From positions 434,001 to 498,000 of the forward strand of contig NZ_VITR01000001.1 of the NCBI RefSeq assembly GCF_007827955.1: a DNA stretch of 64,000 nt, in the 5' to 3' direction. A program made the translations under genes and the position numbers. The stretch comes from Nitrospirillum pindoramense (lineage in GTDB: Bacteria; Pseudomonadota; Alphaproteobacteria; Azospirillales; Azospirillaceae). Of this stretch, positions 1-7,519 are shown one piece after another. The notes under the pieces are model-generated. The model had not been told where the DNA came from. It ran no database searches and saw only the letters and a list, made by a program, of their open reading frames with translations. Every line of letters starts with the position of its first letter. Positions within the stretch are counted from its first letter, which is position 1.

Positions 1-571
1 GGCTGTCCTTGGCCAGCACCAGGTAAAGCGCCAGGGTCAGCGCCAGCGGGATGGCCAGCAGACCTAGCACGTTGTTCCAGCCATAGGCGACGGCCAGGGC
101 CGGCGCGAAGAGGGAGGCGAACACGGTGCCGGAGTTGCCCGCACCCGCCAGGCCCAGGGCGGTGCCCTGGTGCTCCGGTGGATACCAGCGCGAGGCCAGC
201 GGCAGGGCCACGGCGAAGCTGGCGCCGGCCACGCCCAGGATGGTGCCGGTCAGCAGGGTGGCGTTGAAGCTGTGCACCCCGAAATACCAGACGGCGATCA
301 GCCCGGCGATCACCACCACCTGCGCCAGGAGGCCGGTGCGCTTGGGCCCCAGGTGATCCACCAGGATGCCGTTGATGACGCGGAAGAAGGCGCCCGCCAG
401 GACGGGAACCGCCACCATCAGGCCCTTCTGCGCCGGCGACAGGCCCAAATCCTTGGCGATCAGCACGCCCAGCGGGCCCAGGATGACCCAGGCCATGAAG
501 CTCATGTCGAAATAGAGAAACGCCGCGAACAGGGTCGGCAGATGTCCAGCCTTCAGGAAACTCTTGTTCAT
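1..571 (-). CDS. nasA: Nitrate/nitrite MFS transporter, NarK/NasA family (C-terminus outside window)
   Basis: About 190 N-terminal residues are visible, beginning MNKSFLKAGHLPTL, and the frame runs off the left edge. They hold roughly six hydrophobic helices of a major facilitator. The helix-5 segment GLAGAGNSGTVFAS matches the glycine-rich nitrate signature of NarK/NasA transporters. It should import nitrate (or export nitrite) across the inner membrane. The start is supported by GGAGG about 8 bases upstream. A sigma-54 promoter and a NasT-type leader lie upstream, and nasT-nasS are nearby, so assimilatory nitrate uptake is favoured over a respiratory role. The symbol nasA rests on that context; narK would be equally defensible. 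Confidence 0.88.
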   Translation of the reverse strand, partial: MNKSFLKAGHLPTLFAAFLYFDMSFMAWVILGPLGVLIAKDLGLSPAQKGLMVAVPVLAGAFFRVINGILVDHLGPKRTGLLAQVVVIAGLIAVWYFGVHSFNATLLTGTILGVAGASFAVALPLASRWYPPEHQGTALGLAGAGNSGTVFASLFAPALAVAYGWNNVLGLLAIPLALTLALYLVLAKDS

Positions 572-668
572 CGGGTGCGCCTCCGGGCAGGGCTGCGGGC
601 CTTTGGCGACGGGGCTGCCATGGGGTCAGGCGCCGCCTATCACCAGAAGGGGGGTGGTGGATCGGGGT

Positions 669-848
669 CAGGCCGAAATTGGCCTGTGGGTGGGGTAGGG
701 CCCGGTGGAACCGGACGCTGACAGGCCGCCGTTGACCCGCCGATCAGACCACATGGGATGCGCGCCATTGCATCATCCCGGAGGCGGGGCCACCCCGCCG
801 TTGGGGCCGCCCCGATGCAGAAAAGAACCTTTTGGCCCCCTGCTCGTG
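669..848 (-). promoter_or_regulatory. Nitrate-operon mRNA leader with tandem ANTAR-type (NasT-binding) hairpins
   Basis: Read on the minus strand, the leader between the sigma-54 start (about 848) and nasA folds into successive hairpins. The first (814-785) has a 12-position stem with one G.G mismatch, one G.U wobble and hexaloop AACGGC. The second (779-755) has a 9-bp stem with one bulged A and hexaloop AATGGC. The third (741-720) is wobble-rich with hexaloop AACGGC. The fourth (686-669) is a perfect 6-bp stem with loop AATTTC. ANTAR target RNAs are known for paired hairpins whose hexaloops have A at position 1 and G at position 4; hairpins 1-3 fit. The 3' arm of hairpin 3 is also complementary to the 5' arm of hairpin 4, so the folds can compete. 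No U-tract terminator is obvious. Confidence 0.78.
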
Positions 849-859
849 TAATCTTCTTC

Positions 860-874
860 GCAACCGCCGTGCCA
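860..874 (-). promoter_or_regulatory. Sigma-54 (RpoN) promoter for the nitrate transporter
   Basis: The minus strand reads TGGCACG-N4-TTGC, an exact match to the -24/-12 consensus of RpoN promoters. Transcription would start near 848 and give a leader of about 277 bases before the nasA start codon. Sigma-54 control fits nitrogen-regulated (NtrC) expression. I did not find a convincing NtrC palindrome in the upstream 875-1000 stretch. Confidence 0.82.
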
Positions 875-1004
875 GCTTCGCCCTCGCGGAAAACCTGGGG
901 TTTTGGCGGGGCGGTGCGTGGCATCTTTGCCTATTTTGTGCGCAATCGCTAAGCGGGCCGCGCATATGATCAAATTATAGGCAATAAACGGAGGTGGGAC
1001 GCAG

Positions 1005-2702
1005 ATGGGGGCGGGGCAGATCGACCTGCGCGCGGGGTGGTGCAGCGAAACCGGCCGCCGCTCGCGCAATGAGGACTATGTGGGCGTGTGCCTGGGCACC
1101 GCCACCCAGCGCGCCCGCCACGGGGCGGTGGCCGCCATCGCCGATGGCGTGTCGGGGGCGCCCGGCGGCCGCGTGGCGGCGGAGCTGGCGGTGCGCGCCT
1201 TCATCGATTTCTATCTGGGCGAACGCCAGACCTTGGGCGTTCGGCGGGCGGCCGCGCACGCGGCGGAGGCCATCAACCGCTGGATCCATGCCCAAGGTCG
1301 CACGGATCCAGAGCGCACGGGCATGGCGACCACCCTGACCGCCGTCATCCTGCGCGACCGCCGCGCCCATATCCTGCATGTGGGTGACACCCGCCTGTAC
1401 CGCCTGCGCGACGGCCGTTTCAGCCTGCTGACCGAGGACCATGTACACAGCGGCCCGGACCAACGCCACATCCTGCGCCGAGCCATCGGGCTGGAGGACG
1501 CGCTGCGCGCCGACTATACCGCCGAGCCCCTGCGCGAGGGCGACCGCCTGGTGCTGCTGACCGACGGTGTCCACGGCGTGCTGTCGTCCCGCGACCTCGC
1601 CCGCCTGGCGGCGGCGGAGCCGACGCCGGAGGCGGCCAGTCAGCAGATGGTGGCGGCCGCCCTGTCGGCCGGTAGCCATGACAACGCCACCGCCCTGGTC
1701 ATCGACGTGGTGGCCCTGCCACCCGCCGACCGGGATGAACTGGCCGACCTGACGGCGGAGCTGCCCATCCTGCCCCTGCCCAAGCCGGGCGATGTCGTCG
1801 ACGGTTATCGCGTCGGCCGCCTGCTGTCCGATGGCCGCTACAGCGCCCTGTTCCTGACGGAACCGGCGGGGAAGGAGGCGCCCTTGGTGCTGAAGTTCCC
1901 CAAGCCAACGGTGGCGGACGACGCCGTCTACCGCCTGGCCTTCGTGCGCGAAGGCTGGGTGGCGGCGCGGGTGCGCAGCCCCTGGCTGGGGGAGGTGGTG
2001 GAGGTGCCGCCCGGCCGGCAGACGCGGCTATATACCGTCATGCCCTATTACCCGGGCCAGACCTTGGCTCAGCGCTTGTTGGCGCCGCCACGGGTGGGCG
2101 TGGCGGAGGGCGTGCCCCTGGCGGTGAAGCTGGCCAAGGCGGTGGCGGCCCTGCATCGCGCCGGCATCATCCACCGGGACATCAAGCCGGACAACGTCAT
2201 CATCGACGGCGCCGGGGGTCTGCGCCTCATCGACCTGGGTGTGGTGCGTTTGCCGGGGATGGAGGACTTCCCGGCCGAGCAGATCCCGGGCACGCCCAGC
2301 TACATGGCGCCGGAACTGCTGGCCGGTGAGCCGGGGGATGAGCGCACCGATCTCTACGCCCTGGGCGTCACCGTCTATCACCTGTTCACCGGCGCCTACC
2401 CCTACGGCGAGATCGAACCCTTCCAGCGCCCGCGCTTCGGCGCGCCTGTGCCCTTGCAGCAGCGCCGGCCGGACCTGCCCACCTGGCTGGACCTGTCGGT
2501 CATGAAGGCCGTGGCCGCCAATCCGGCCGACCGCCACGGTGACGTGCTGGAATTCGCGCTGGAGCTGGAGGCCGGCGCCGCCCACCCTGCACCGCGCCCC
2601 ACCCGCCGCCGCTCCCTCTACGACCGCGACCCGGTGCGCTTCTGGAAGCTGACTGCCCTGGCGCTGCTGGTCCTGCTGATCCTATCGCTGGTGCGGGATT
2701 AG
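1005..2702 (+). CDS. Bifunctional PP2C-type phosphatase / Ser-Thr protein kinase, membrane-anchored
   Basis: 565 residues. Residues about 10-240 form a PP2C phosphatase with RNEDYVG, ADGVSG, GDTRLYRLRDG, LLTDGVHGVL and DNATALVID, the metal-binding aspartate motifs. Residues about 262-530 form a Hanks-type kinase: invariant-lysine segment LVLKFPKP, catalytic loop HRDIKPDN, a DLG in place of DFG, and GTPSYMAPE in the activation segment. A single hydrophobic helix (about 545-562) ends the protein, so the catalytic part should face the cytoplasm. GGAGGT lies 9 bases before the ATG. It is divergent from the nitrate transporter. Fusions of this type recur beside NarK/NasA and nitrite reductase genes in proteobacteria, which suggests post-translational control of nitrate assimilation. 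Substrates are unknown. Confidence 0.85.
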   Translation: MGAGQIDLRAGWCSETGRRSRNEDYVGVCLGTATQRARHGAVAAIADGVSGAPGGRVAAELAVRAFIDFYLGERQTLGVRRAAAHAAEAINRWIHAQGRTDPERTGMATTLTAVILRDRRAHILHVGDTRLYRLRDGRFSLLTEDHVHSGPDQRHILRRAIGLEDALRADYTAEPLREGDRLVLLTDGVHGVLSSRDLARLAAAEPTPEAASQQMVAAALSAGSHDNATALVIDVVALPPADRDELADLTAELPILPLPKPGDVVDGYRVGRLLSDGRYSALFLTEPAGKEAPLVLKFPKPTVADDAVYRLAFVREGWVAARVRSPWLGEVVEVPPGRQTRLYTVMPYYPGQTLAQRLLAPPRVGVAEGVPLAVKLAKAVAALHRAGIIHRDIKPDNVIIDGAGGLRLIDLGVVRLPGMEDFPAEQIPGTPSYMAPELLAGEPGDERTDLYALGVTVYHLFTGAYPYGEIEPFQRPRFGAPVPLQQRRPDLPTWLDLSVMKAVAANPADRHGDVLEFALELEAGAAHPAPRPTRRRSLYDRDPVRFWKLTALALLVLLILSLVRD

Positions 2703-2708
2703 GGCGAG

Positions 2709-2725
2709 CCACTACCCGATAGTGG
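2709..2725 (+). terminator. Small hairpin after the kinase gene, possible terminator
   Basis: CCACTA and TAGTGG are perfect arms around a 5-base loop, seven bases after the stop codon, followed by TGATTTAT. There is no true T-run, so termination is only possible. Confidence 0.35.
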
Positions 2726-2870
2726 TGATTTATGAGAATCACAACTTATACGGTTTAAACTCATTCGATTGATCCGCTTAGTTTTTCGCACCTATGGTTG
2801 CACATCGCTGTGGCGACCCAGAGCCCGGCGATCCACCAAGCGACCCGAAAACTCTAAGGGAAACCCAATC

Positions 2871-3293
2871 ATGAGCACCACCGACGTCAAGCAACTGGCT
2901 GGCCTTTTCCACCTGACGCTGCATTCGGGCGGCGCGCCTGGCGCCCCGACGGATACGCTTAATCTGACGGTCTACACGCCCAAGCGCGAGGTGACGGGCT
3001 ACTCTCTGGTAACCCAGGCGACCAACCCGCCGCTGCACGTGGCTTCTCACGTCACCGGCACCCTGATCTATGAGACCGTGACCGGCCCAGGCTCCAAGAT
3101 CCGCATCGACCTGAACGGCTGGCCGGAAATCCACTGGCCGCCGCAGGGCGGCATCGGCCCGGTCATCCCGCAGAACTACAAGGCCATCTTGGTGCTGGAA
3201 CCCAACTACGCCTCCGGCGTCATCCGCTACGAGTACCGCACCGACCTGAGCGGTCCCTGGCATGTGGTGGAACAGCCGGTCCACGCCGCCTGA
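2871..3293 (+). CDS. DUF1842-like protein of unknown function
   Basis: 140 residues starting MSTTDVKQLAGLFHL. I chose this ATG because the preceding in-frame residues are arginine-rich and non-conserved in character, and the domain begins here. The pattern LAGLFHLTLH, LNLTVYTP, TQATNPPL, IHWPPQGGIGPVIP and ASGVIRYEY is what I remember of the uncharacterised DUF1842 family (small, soluble, predicted beta-rich). No signal peptide or membrane segment is present. It lies between the phosphatase-kinase and the convergent nasT-nasS and ends at a strong hairpin, so it is probably monocistronic. The family call is from memory and moderately sure; no function can be given. Confidence 0.65.
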   Translation: MSTTDVKQLAGLFHLTLHSGGAPGAPTDTLNLTVYTPKREVTGYSLVTQATNPPLHVASHVTGTLIYETVTGPGSKIRIDLNGWPEIHWPPQGGIGPVIPQNYKAILVLEPNYASGVIRYEYRTDLSGPWHVVEQPVHAA

Positions 3294-3322
3294 ATTTCTT
3301 CCGCCCGATCCCCATACTTCAA

Positions 3323-3352
3323 GGCCGCGCCCACGTGGGCGCGGCCGTTTCT
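3323..3352 (+). terminator. Intrinsic terminator of the DUF1842-like gene
   Basis: A perfect 24-base palindrome (arms GGCCGCGCCCAC / GTGGGCGCGGCC) begins 30 bases after the stop and is followed by GTTTCTTGTT. It lies between convergent genes and may also slow transcription arriving from nasS. Confidence 0.75.
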
Positions 3353-3420
3353 TGTTGGCGCTGAAGACATTTATTCGTTGATGACAAAGTGCGCGGGGCA
3401 TCAACGCCCAGAGCAATTGG

Positions 3421-4449
3421 TCATGGCCGAACGATACCCGCTGCCCCCTCATACAAATCCGGCCGGTAGATGCGCGCCGCCAGCGCTTCCGCCTCCGCGC
3501 CGCTGACCGGCAGGTCGCGCCAGCGGGCCATCTGGTCCAGGAACCAGCGGGCCTGCTCCAGGGTGGGACGGGTGGCCGCGCCGAAGACGCAGGCGTCGGT
3601 GTCCTGGCCCAGACCGTCGCGCATCCCGCCGGGGAGGGAGGCGGCGATGATCTCGGGCGGTAGGTTCAGGAAGGCGGGCTGGGCCAGGGTGGCGGCGAGG
3701 AGGGGGGTGTTGGCGGGGGCGGCGCAGTCGGTGGCGGCGCGCAGCAGGGCGCGCAGGACGCCATGCAAGGCCTGGGGCTGTTCCTCCGCCCAGGCCTCGC
3801 GCACCGCCAGGCACTTTTCCGGGTGGCCGGGCATGATGTCCGACGACAGGGCCACGGTGCGGCCCACGCCGGCCGCCGCCGCCACCGCTCCCCAAGGGGC
3901 GCCGGCGCAGAAGCCGTCGATGCGCCCGGCCTCGATGGCGGCCACGCTGTCGGCCGGGGGCACGATGGCCCAATCCACGTCGGCCTGGGGGTCGATGCCG
4001 GCGGCGTGCAGCCAGCTTTTGAACAGCAGGGCATGGGCGGACCAGGCATGGACCACCGCCAAGGTGACGCGGGGGCGGCCCCGCAGCAGGGTGGCCAGGC
4101 GGCGGCCGGCTTCGGTGGCCGTGGGGCGCCCCCCTTCAAGGATCGCACCGGCCAATTCATTGGACAGCGTCACGGCATCGCCATGCTGGCTGAGGCTCAT
4201 GGGGATGATCAGGCGGGCCGCCGCCGGCCGCAGGCCCAGCGCCATGGCCAGCACCAGGGGTGGCAGCATCACGGCGGCATCCAGCAGGCCGTAAGACAGC
4301 TTGTCCGCCAGGTTGGCCCAGCTGGGCTCCACCGACAGGGTGACGTCCAGGCCCTCGGCCGCGAACAGGCCGGCGGCCTGGGCGTGGATGACGGGGGCGC
4401 TGTCGGTGAGGCGCAGCAGGCCGATGCGGACGGAGCGTGGAAGGGTCAT
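3421..4449 (-). CDS. nasS: NasS-type nitrate sensor (NrtA/CmpA-like binding protein without signal peptide)
   Basis: 342 residues of the nitrate ABC-transporter solute-binding fold: SVRIGLLRLTDSAPVIHAQ at the N-terminus, then AHALLFKSWLHAAGIDP, IDGFCAGAPWG and MPGHPEKCLAVREAW, typical of NrtA/CmpA. There is no signal peptide or lipobox and no permease or ATPase gene nearby, so the protein should be cytoplasmic. In NasS/NasT systems the sensor holds the antiterminator inactive until nitrate or nitrite binds. Its ATG overlaps the nasT stop by four bases (ATGA), indicating translational coupling. This context separates it from a true transporter subunit. Confidence 0.87.
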   Translation of the reverse strand: MTLPRSVRIGLLRLTDSAPVIHAQAAGLFAAEGLDVTLSVEPSWANLADKLSYGLLDAAVMLPPLVLAMALGLRPAAARLIIPMSLSQHGDAVTLSNELAGAILEGGRPTATEAGRRLATLLRGRPRVTLAVVHAWSAHALLFKSWLHAAGIDPQADVDWAIVPPADSVAAIEAGRIDGFCAGAPWGAVAAAAGVGRTVALSSDIMPGHPEKCLAVREAWAEEQPQALHGVLRALLRAATDCAAPANTPLLAATLAQPAFLNLPPEIIAASLPGGMRDGLGQDTDACVFGAATRPTLEQARWFLDQMARWRDLPVSGAEAEALAARIYRPDLYEGAAGIVRP

Positions 4450-5072
4450 GACCCGCCTCCCTTGTTCTGTTCAGCGGCGGCCACGATGTCGGCGGCCACG
4501 GCGGCCAGCTTGCGGCTCTGCTCCATGGCTTGGCGGCGCAGCCAGCGATAGGCGTCCGGCTCCGCCATGCCGCGTTGGCGCATCAGCAGGGCCTTGGCCT
4601 GGTCCACCACTTCGCGCTCACGCAAGGACGTCTCGGCCTTGTGCAGGCTGGTCTCCACCTGGCGATAGCGGCGGAACATGGCCACCGCCGCCTGAACCAC
4701 TGGCTTCAGCACGGGCAGCGAGGCGCCGACAACGTTGTAGGAACTGACGCCGGCCTCGATCGCCGCCTCCATGAAGGCGGGGTCGTCCTGGTCGACGAAC
4801 ATGACGATGGGGCGGGGATCGTGGCGGGAAATGGCGCGGATGTCGTCCAGCCCGTCGCGGTCGGGACGGGCCATGTCCACGATCACCAGGTCCGGCGCCG
4901 TCCGCGCCACGGCGTCGGCCAGCAGTTCCCCAGGCCCCAAACGGACGATGTCCGTGGCGCCGGCGGCCATCAGGTCCGCCTCGACGATGCGGCCGGGATC
5001 GGCGGGGTGGACGGTGTCGGCGATAAGGACTTTCACCGGCGGCACACGGGGGAATTGGGGTGGCGGAGGCAA
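4446..5072 (-). CDS. nasT: NasT-type response regulator with ANTAR RNA-binding domain
   Basis: About 208 residues: a receiver-like domain with KVLIADTVHP and DLVIVDMARPDRDG near the phospho-acceptor position, then a helical ANTAR domain with VVDQAKALLMRQRGMAEPDAYRWLRRQAM. ANTAR proteins bind hexaloop hairpins in nascent mRNA and prevent termination. The leader of the nearby nitrate transporter holds such hairpins. The start is uncertain: TTG at 5072 has AGAGGTGA too close, while GTG at 5036 gives the usual family N-terminus (VKVLIAD). It is the first gene of nasT-nasS. Confidence 0.88.
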   Translation of the reverse strand: MPPPPQFPRVPPVKVLIADTVHPADPGRIVEADLMAAGATDIVRLGPGELLADAVARTAPDLVIVDMARPDRDGLDDIRAISRHDPRPIVMFVDQDDPAFMEAAIEAGVSSYNVVGASLPVLKPVVQAAVAMFRRYRQVETSLHKAETSLREREVVDQAKALLMRQRGMAEPDAYRWLRRQAMEQSRKLAAVAADIVAAAEQNKGGGS

Positions 5073-5097
5073 TCACCTCTAATCGGCCTTAGCCCCC

Positions 5098-5163
5098 GCG
5101 CGCAAGCGCGATGACGCTGACCGCGCGCAAGCGCGATGAGGCTGACCGTGCGCAGGCACGGCG
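5098..5163. repeat. Tandem 25-bp repeat, two full copies and a degenerate third
   Basis: Units at 5098-5122 and 5123-5147 differ at one base. A third partial unit (5148-5163) keeps the layout with compensating changes (GTGCGC..GCAC instead of GCGCGC..GCGC). Each unit contains a short inverted repeat, CGCGC-AA-GCGCG. It occupies the gap between phhB and nasT. Its role is unknown; it could be a protein-binding or mRNA-end structure. Confidence 0.7.
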
Positions 5164-5184
5164 ATATTGATGGTGTCGGTCCGC

Positions 5185-5469
5185 TCAGAGAACCGGCAGC
5201 AGACGGTTGATGGCGCGGGCCAGGTCCACGTCGCGCTGTGACAGGCCGCCGGCGTCGTGCGTGGTCAGGCGGATGTCCACACGGTTGTAGACGTTGGACC
5301 ATTCCGGGTGGTGGTCCGCCTTCTCCGCCAGCAGGGCCACCTGGGTCATGAAGCCGAAGGCGGCGGTGAAGTCGGTGAACACGCAGCGGCGGGTGATGGC
5401 GTCGCCCTCCGGCGTCACGGTCCAGCCGGGCAGGGGGGGGAGATCGGTGGGGTCCAGGCGCTTGACCAT
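5185..5469 (-). CDS. phhB: Pterin-4a-carbinolamine dehydratase
   Basis: 94 residues, the usual length of the PCD/PhhB/DCoH family. The family signature is present: [24 protein letters not shown], with the paired histidines followed by P-x-W and the later histidine of the active site. The enzyme dehydrates 4a-hydroxytetrahydropterin formed by phenylalanine hydroxylase. It is the last gene of hmgA-fahA-SDR-phhB, 11 bases after the SDR. No phenylalanine hydroxylase (phhA) is in the window. Confidence 0.92.
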   Translation of the reverse strand: MVKRLDPTDLPPLPGWTVTPEGDAITRRCVFTDFTAAFGFMTQVALLAEKADHHPEWSNVYNRVDIRLTTHDAGGLSQRDVDLARAINRLLPVL

Positions 5470-5480
5470 GATGGGCCTCT

Positions 5481-6176
5481 TCAGTCGGCGGTGGGGGCGG
5501 TGACGGGGATCAGCGCGCCGTTGATGGCGCGGGCGGCCCGGCTGGCCAGGAAGACGATGGCGTCGGCCACCGCCGCCGTGGCGGTCCAGGTCTTGGGATC
5601 GACGGTTGGCATGTCCGCCCGGTTTTGCGGCGTGTCCATGACCAGGGGCAGCACGGCGTTGACGCGGATGCGCCCGCCCAGTTCGGCGGCCAGGCTTTCG
5701 GTCAGCCGGGCCACGGCGGCCTTGGACGCGGCATAGGCGCCCATGCCGGCGCCGGCCTTTTCCGCCGCGGCGGCCCCCACATTGACGATGGCGCCGCCGC
5801 TGGCCAGCCCGCCCTCAGACTCCGGCACGATGGCGGCCCGGCACATGTTCAGGCAGGTGCGGGCGTTGAGGGCGAACAGCTTTTCCCAGGTGGCGGGGTC
5901 GCCCTCCGCCACCGTCTGCCAGCGGAAGCCGCCGGCCACGTTCACCACCACGTCGGCCCCGCCCATGGCCACCTTGGCCTGGAGGAAGGCGGTGCGGGCG
6001 GCGGCCTCGTCCGTCAGGTCCACGCCGCCCAGGTGCAGCACGCCGTCGGTCGCGGCGGCCGGTGCCGGCGCATGGTCGACCACGGTGACGCGGTGGCCCG
6101 CCGCCAGGAAGGCCTTGGCCACCGCCCCGCCCAGGACCCCGGCGCCGCCGGTGATGATGACCTTTTGCTGGGTCAT
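5481..6176 (-). CDS. Short-chain dehydrogenase resembling quinonoid dihydropteridine reductase
   Basis: 231 residues with the SDR nucleotide motif [20 protein letters not shown], and catalytic YAASK. The usual serine before the tyrosine is missing: the strand reads [14 protein letters not shown]. Animal dihydropteridine reductase also lacks that serine. The C-terminal segment [13 protein letters not shown] resembles its NRxxMPxxDxxxW region. Such an enzyme would regenerate tetrahydropterin with NAD(P)H, a job that fits beside phhB in a Phe/Tyr operon. Family membership is certain; the pterin substrate is inference. Confidence 0.75.
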   Translation of the reverse strand: MTQQKVIITGGAGVLGGAVAKAFLAAGHRVTVVDHAPAPAAATDGVLHLGGVDLTDEAAARTAFLQAKVAMGGADVVVNVAGGFRWQTVAEGDPATWEKLFALNARTCLNMCRAAIVPESEGGLASGGAIVNVGAAAAEKAGAGMGAYAASKAAVARLTESLAAELGGRIRVNAVLPLVMDTPQNRADMPTVDPKTWTATAAVADAIVFLASRAARAINGALIPVTAPTAD

Positions 6177-6199
6177 GATGGTCTTCCCTTCCTTCGTTA

Positions 6200-7519
6200 T
6201 TACAGGGCTGGGGCGGGCGTCACCTGGCCTCGGCAGTCGCCGAAGCCGATGGCGACATAGCCCTCGGCCACCGCGCGGCCGGCCAAGATAAGCTCATCGC
6301 CATCGGCCAGGAAGGTCCGCGTCTCCCCGGTTGGCAGGGTGATGGGCGCTTTACCGCCGCGCGTCAATTCCAACAGGCTGCCTACGCCGCTATCGTCGGG
6401 GGTGGAAATGGTGCCCGTGCCCAGCAGGTCGCCGGGGTTCAGGTCGCAGCCGTTGCAGGTGTGGTGCGCCACCAACTGCGCCGCCGTCCAATACAGGTTG
6501 GTGGCGGGGCCGGTGCCCAGGCGGTGCGGGGGCAGTCCCGCCTCGCGCATCCGGGGCGTACGGATCTGCACCGACAGCTCGATGCCATAGGCGCCGTGCT
6601 CCTGATCCGCCTCATCCCATAGATAGGGCAGGGGCCGGGGATCGTCCGCCGCGCGGGCCGGCTGGCGCGTGCGGAAGGGCGCCAGCGCCTCCGCCGTCAC
6701 GATCCAGGGCGACACGGTGGTCAGGAAGTTCTTGGCCAGGAAGGGGCCCAGCGGTTGGTATTCCCACGCCTGCAGGTCGCGGGCCGACCAATCGTTCAGC
6801 AGGCACAAGCCCGCGATGTGGCTGTCCGCTTCACCAATGCCGATGGGGCTGCCAAGCTCATTGCCCGGCCCGATCCAGATGCCCAGCTCCAGCTCCAGGT
6901 CCAGGCGCTGGCTGGGGCCGAAGGTCGGCGCGTCCGCGTCGGGGGCCTTGCGCTGGCCGTTGGGGCGACGCACCTCCGTTCCGGTCACGCGGACGCTGGA
7001 GGCGCGGCCGTGATAGCCGATGGGCACGTGCTTGTAGTTGGGCAGCAGCGGGTTGTCGGGGCGGAACTGCCTGCCGACGTTCAGCGCGTGATGGATGCCG
7101 GCATAGAAATCGGTGTACCCGCCGATGCGCGCCGGCAGGTGCAGGGTGCAGTCCGTCGCCGGGTAAAGCAAGCTTTCCACAACGCCTCTCTCGTCGCTGC
7201 CGCCGGCCAGCAGCTGCGACAGGCGGCGGCGCAGGGCCCGGCGGGGTTTCGCGCCCAAGGCCAGCAACGGGTTCAGCGTCGGCCCGCTGGCGGCGATGGC
7301 GGCGTCCAGCGCCGCCCCGGTGAGCAGGCCGGAGCGGCCGGCCCTCGCCAAGTCCAGGATCTGGTCGCCGATGGCGACGCCGCCGCGCGGCGCCTCATTC
7401 AGGGTGCTGAACACGCCCAGGGGCAGGTTCTGGATGGGAAAGTCGGCATGGCCGTTGGCGCTGGCGACCCAGCTGGTCAGGGCCGGGTTGTGCGTTTCAT
7501 CGATCAAGGGAGGGGTCAT
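6200..7519 (-). CDS. fahA: Fumarylacetoacetase
   Basis: 439 residues, close to the usual 420-430. The active-site set of the family is visible: [13 protein letters not shown] (calcium aspartate and catalytic histidine), [10 protein letters not shown] (paired glutamates) and [21 protein letters not shown] (second aspartate). It cleaves fumarylacetoacetate to fumarate and acetoacetate, the last step of tyrosine/homogentisate breakdown, in the cytoplasm. Its ATG overlaps the hmgA stop by four bases. No maleylacetoacetate isomerase gene is visible, so that step is encoded elsewhere or uses another protein. Confidence 0.96.
   Translation of the reverse strand: MTPPLIDETHNPALTSWVASANGHADFPIQNLPLGVFSTLNEAPRGGVAIGDQILDLARAGRSGLLTGAALDAAIAASGPTLNPLLALGAKPRRALRRRLSQLLAGGSDERGVVESLLYPATDCTLHLPARIGGYTDFYAGIHHALNVGRQFRPDNPLLPNYKHVPIGYHGRASSVRVTGTEVRRPNGQRKAPDADAPTFGPSQRLDLELELGIWIGPGNELGSPIGIGEADSHIAGLCLLNDWSARDLQAWEYQPLGPFLAKNFLTTVSPWIVTAEALAPFRTRQPARAADDPRPLPYLWDEADQEHGAYGIELSVQIRTPRMREAGLPPHRLGTGPATNLYWTAAQLVAHHTCNGCDLNPGDLLGTGTISTPDDSGVGSLLELTRGGKAPITLPTGETRTFLADGDELILAGRAVAEGYVAIGFGDCRGQVTPAPAL

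Noticed and set aside
755-779. Palindrome read as an NtrC site
   Set aside because: The TGC...GCA spacing is three bases short of the NtrC consensus, and the element is better explained as the second ANTAR hairpin downstream of the start site.
3421-4449. ABC nitrate-transport binding protein
   Set aside because: No signal peptide, no permease or ATPase, and coupled to an ANTAR regulator; NasS sensor is the better call.
5098-5163. Possible CRISPR array
   Set aside because: Units abut without spacers and there are only two and a half copies; it is a short tandem repeat.
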